Assembly (NCBI GenBank): GCA_018665625.1
Contig: JABJCF010000062.1
Location: 1 to 22,969, forward strand
Direction: 5' to 3'
Source of the DNA: Nitrospina sp.
GTDB lineage: Bacteria; Nitrospinota; Nitrospinia; Nitrospinales; VA-1
Length of the DNA: 22,969 bases
The notes below the pieces were generated by a model that saw only the letters and a list, made by a program, of their open reading frames with translations, was not told the DNA's origin and made no database searches. Position 1 is the stretch's first letter. Each line of letters starts with the position of its first letter. Below, one piece after another: positions 21,870 to 22,969 of this stretch. The position numbers and the translations under genes were made by a program.

Positions 21870-22969
21870 ATGTCTGATACACTCGCAGAACCAACAGAAG
21901 AGACTGCTTTTCTTGATCTTCACAAAAAATTTGTGGAAGTGAATAAGCCAAGCTCCACTTTAGCACCTATCCAGGAGGCGGCTTTAAGCCGATTTGAAAC
22001 TCTGGGCTTCCCGCATTCAAAGCATGAAATGTATACCTTTGTGAGCACGAAGAAACTGGTCGCTACTCCGTTTGCAATTTCAAACACCTCTGAAAATATT
22101 CCTGAAGATTTTATCGCAAGCCATATTTATGCAGGTTGTGAAAATAGTTGTTTGGTGTTTGTTAATGGTACTTTCAACCCAGCCCGTTCTAAATTGCAGG
22201 CGATTGAGGCTTCTGTGAAAATTTCGTCTCTCGATGGTAAAGAAAATATTGATTCGGTATTAGCCTCGATTGAAAATGAAAATGATGTGTTTGCTTGTCT
22301 GGCAAATGCTTTTTGTTCGGATGCAACAGTAGTTGAAGTTGAAGATAAGACTCAGGTACCCGTTCCCATTCAGGTTCTGTTTGTTTCATCAGGAGATACG
22401 TCTACGCCTGTCATGCATTCACCGAGATTGATATGGAAGATAGGAAAACTCGCCGAAGCGAAGGTGATTCAAAAGTATGTCGGTGTTCAGACGGGTTATT
22501 TTACCAATGGAGTTCAGGATTGGATGGTGTCCGAAGGGGCAGGTGTTGTTTTAACTCAAGTGCAGGCGGACCCATTTGATGCGTGGAATTTTTCAAAAAC
22601 TCGTGTGCACCAAAAACGAAACTCCAGGTTCCATTCGGCTAATTCTTCTACAGGATCCGTTCTAGTGCGGCACCACTATGAGGCTCGACTGGAAGAAGAG
22701 GGTGCTGAGCTGATTTTAAATGGTGTTAGTGTGCTGGGGGGTAAAGAGCAGGTACATAACTTTGTTCGTGTCCATCATGAGGCACCGCAATGCGTTAGCC
22801 ATCAACATTTTAAAAATGTGGTCAATGACGAGGGGCGTTCTAGTTTTGATGGCACGGTCATTGTCAATCAGGGCGCGCAATTGACTAACTCGAATCAGTT
22901 GATCAATAACCTGATGCTTTCGAATAATTGCCACGCGGATAACAAACCCAACCTGATGATTTTTGCCGA
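21870..22969 (+). CDS. sufD: Fe-S cluster assembly protein SufD (partial)
   Basis: It starts at ATG 21870 after AAGGAAAATC and runs open to the window end (about 366 codons of an expected 420-450). The start reads MSDTLAEPTEETAFLDLHKK; then SRFETLGFPHSKHEMYTF matches the SufD N-terminal domain, and the visible end NQLINNLMLSNNCHADNKPN matches the SufB/SufD beta-helix repeat. SufD pairs with SufB to form the assembly interface; its key His would lie close to the window end. No frame interruption is seen. The desulfurase gene (sufS) would be expected downstream, outside the window. Confidence 0.93.
   Translation, partial: MSDTLAEPTEETAFLDLHKKFVEVNKPSSTLAPIQEAALSRFETLGFPHSKHEMYTFVSTKKLVATPFAISNTSENIPEDFIASHIYAGCENSCLVFVNGTFNPARSKLQAIEASVKISSLDGKENIDSVLASIENENDVFACLANAFCSDATVVEVEDKTQVPVPIQVLFVSSGDTSTPVMHSPRLIWKIGKLAEAKVIQKYVGVQTGYFTNGVQDWMVSEGAGVVLTQVQADPFDAWNFSKTRVHQKRNSRFHSANSSTGSVLVRHHYEARLEEEGAELILNGVSVLGGKEQVHNFVRVHHEAPQCVSHQHFKNVVNDEGRSSFDGTVIVNQGAQLTNSNQLINNLMLSNNCHADNKPNLMIFA

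Overview
The window reads as a chromosomal segment of a free-living Gram-negative bacterium of moderate, AT-leaning base composition. The gene set includes export signals, a NarI-like membrane Fe-S oxidoreductase, a SUF Fe-S assembly operon, molybdenum cofactor synthesis and a DUF420 protein that is usually linked to cytochrome oxidases. The mix would suit a Nitrospinota-like or deltaproteobacteria-like lineage, but this is inferred from the look of the genes and no rRNA is present to settle it. No IS element, CRISPR array, rRNA or tRNA gene was found.

Layout. Positions 1-1528 hold a tandem duplication of a small, probably abundant secreted protein, each copy with its own near-identical leader and intrinsic terminator. 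gltX follows (1635-3044). On the minus strand comes a two-gene unit of unknown function (an exported protein plus a multi-pass membrane protein, 3079-5032). Upstream of it, also on the minus strand, is a large membrane Fe-S oxidoreductase resembling ETF:menaquinone oxidoreductases (5162-7132). Divergent from this, 7264-11316 on the plus strand is a run of envelope proteins: a LpoB/CsgG-like exported protein, a HmuY-like (haem-binding fold) anchored protein, an unknown soluble protein, a 60-aa membrane protein and a DUF420 protein. Three very small single-span membrane proteins end this run: 34 and 61 aa on the plus strand and 35 aa on the minus strand. The 34- and 35-aa genes are below usual gene-calling limits.

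11466-13988 carries a histidine phosphatase coupled to a soluble ABC ATPase, then an exported TPR protein followed by a stand-alone Nfu N-terminal domain. A cold-shock protein (minus strand), a 45-aa protein plus rpsU, the M18 aminopeptidase apeB (minus), a 98-aa unknown and moaA (minus) fill 14107-18429. The window ends in an Fe-S assembly operon: an IscU-like/Nfu fusion, sufB, sufC and the start of sufD, which runs off the end.

How it fits together. Fe-S biogenesis (the IscU/Nfu-type proteins and SufBCD) would feed cluster-rich enzymes such as the membrane oxidoreductase, MoaA and the respiratory chain. The HmuY-like, DUF420 and mini-membrane proteins look like haem or terminal-oxidase accessory factors. 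The most unusual items are the IscU-like domain that lacks all three canonical ligand cysteines, an intrinsic terminator lying between sufB and sufC, the cluster of uncalled tiny membrane proteins around DUF420, the tandem secreted-protein units, and the coupled exported/membrane gene pair joined at an A9 run.
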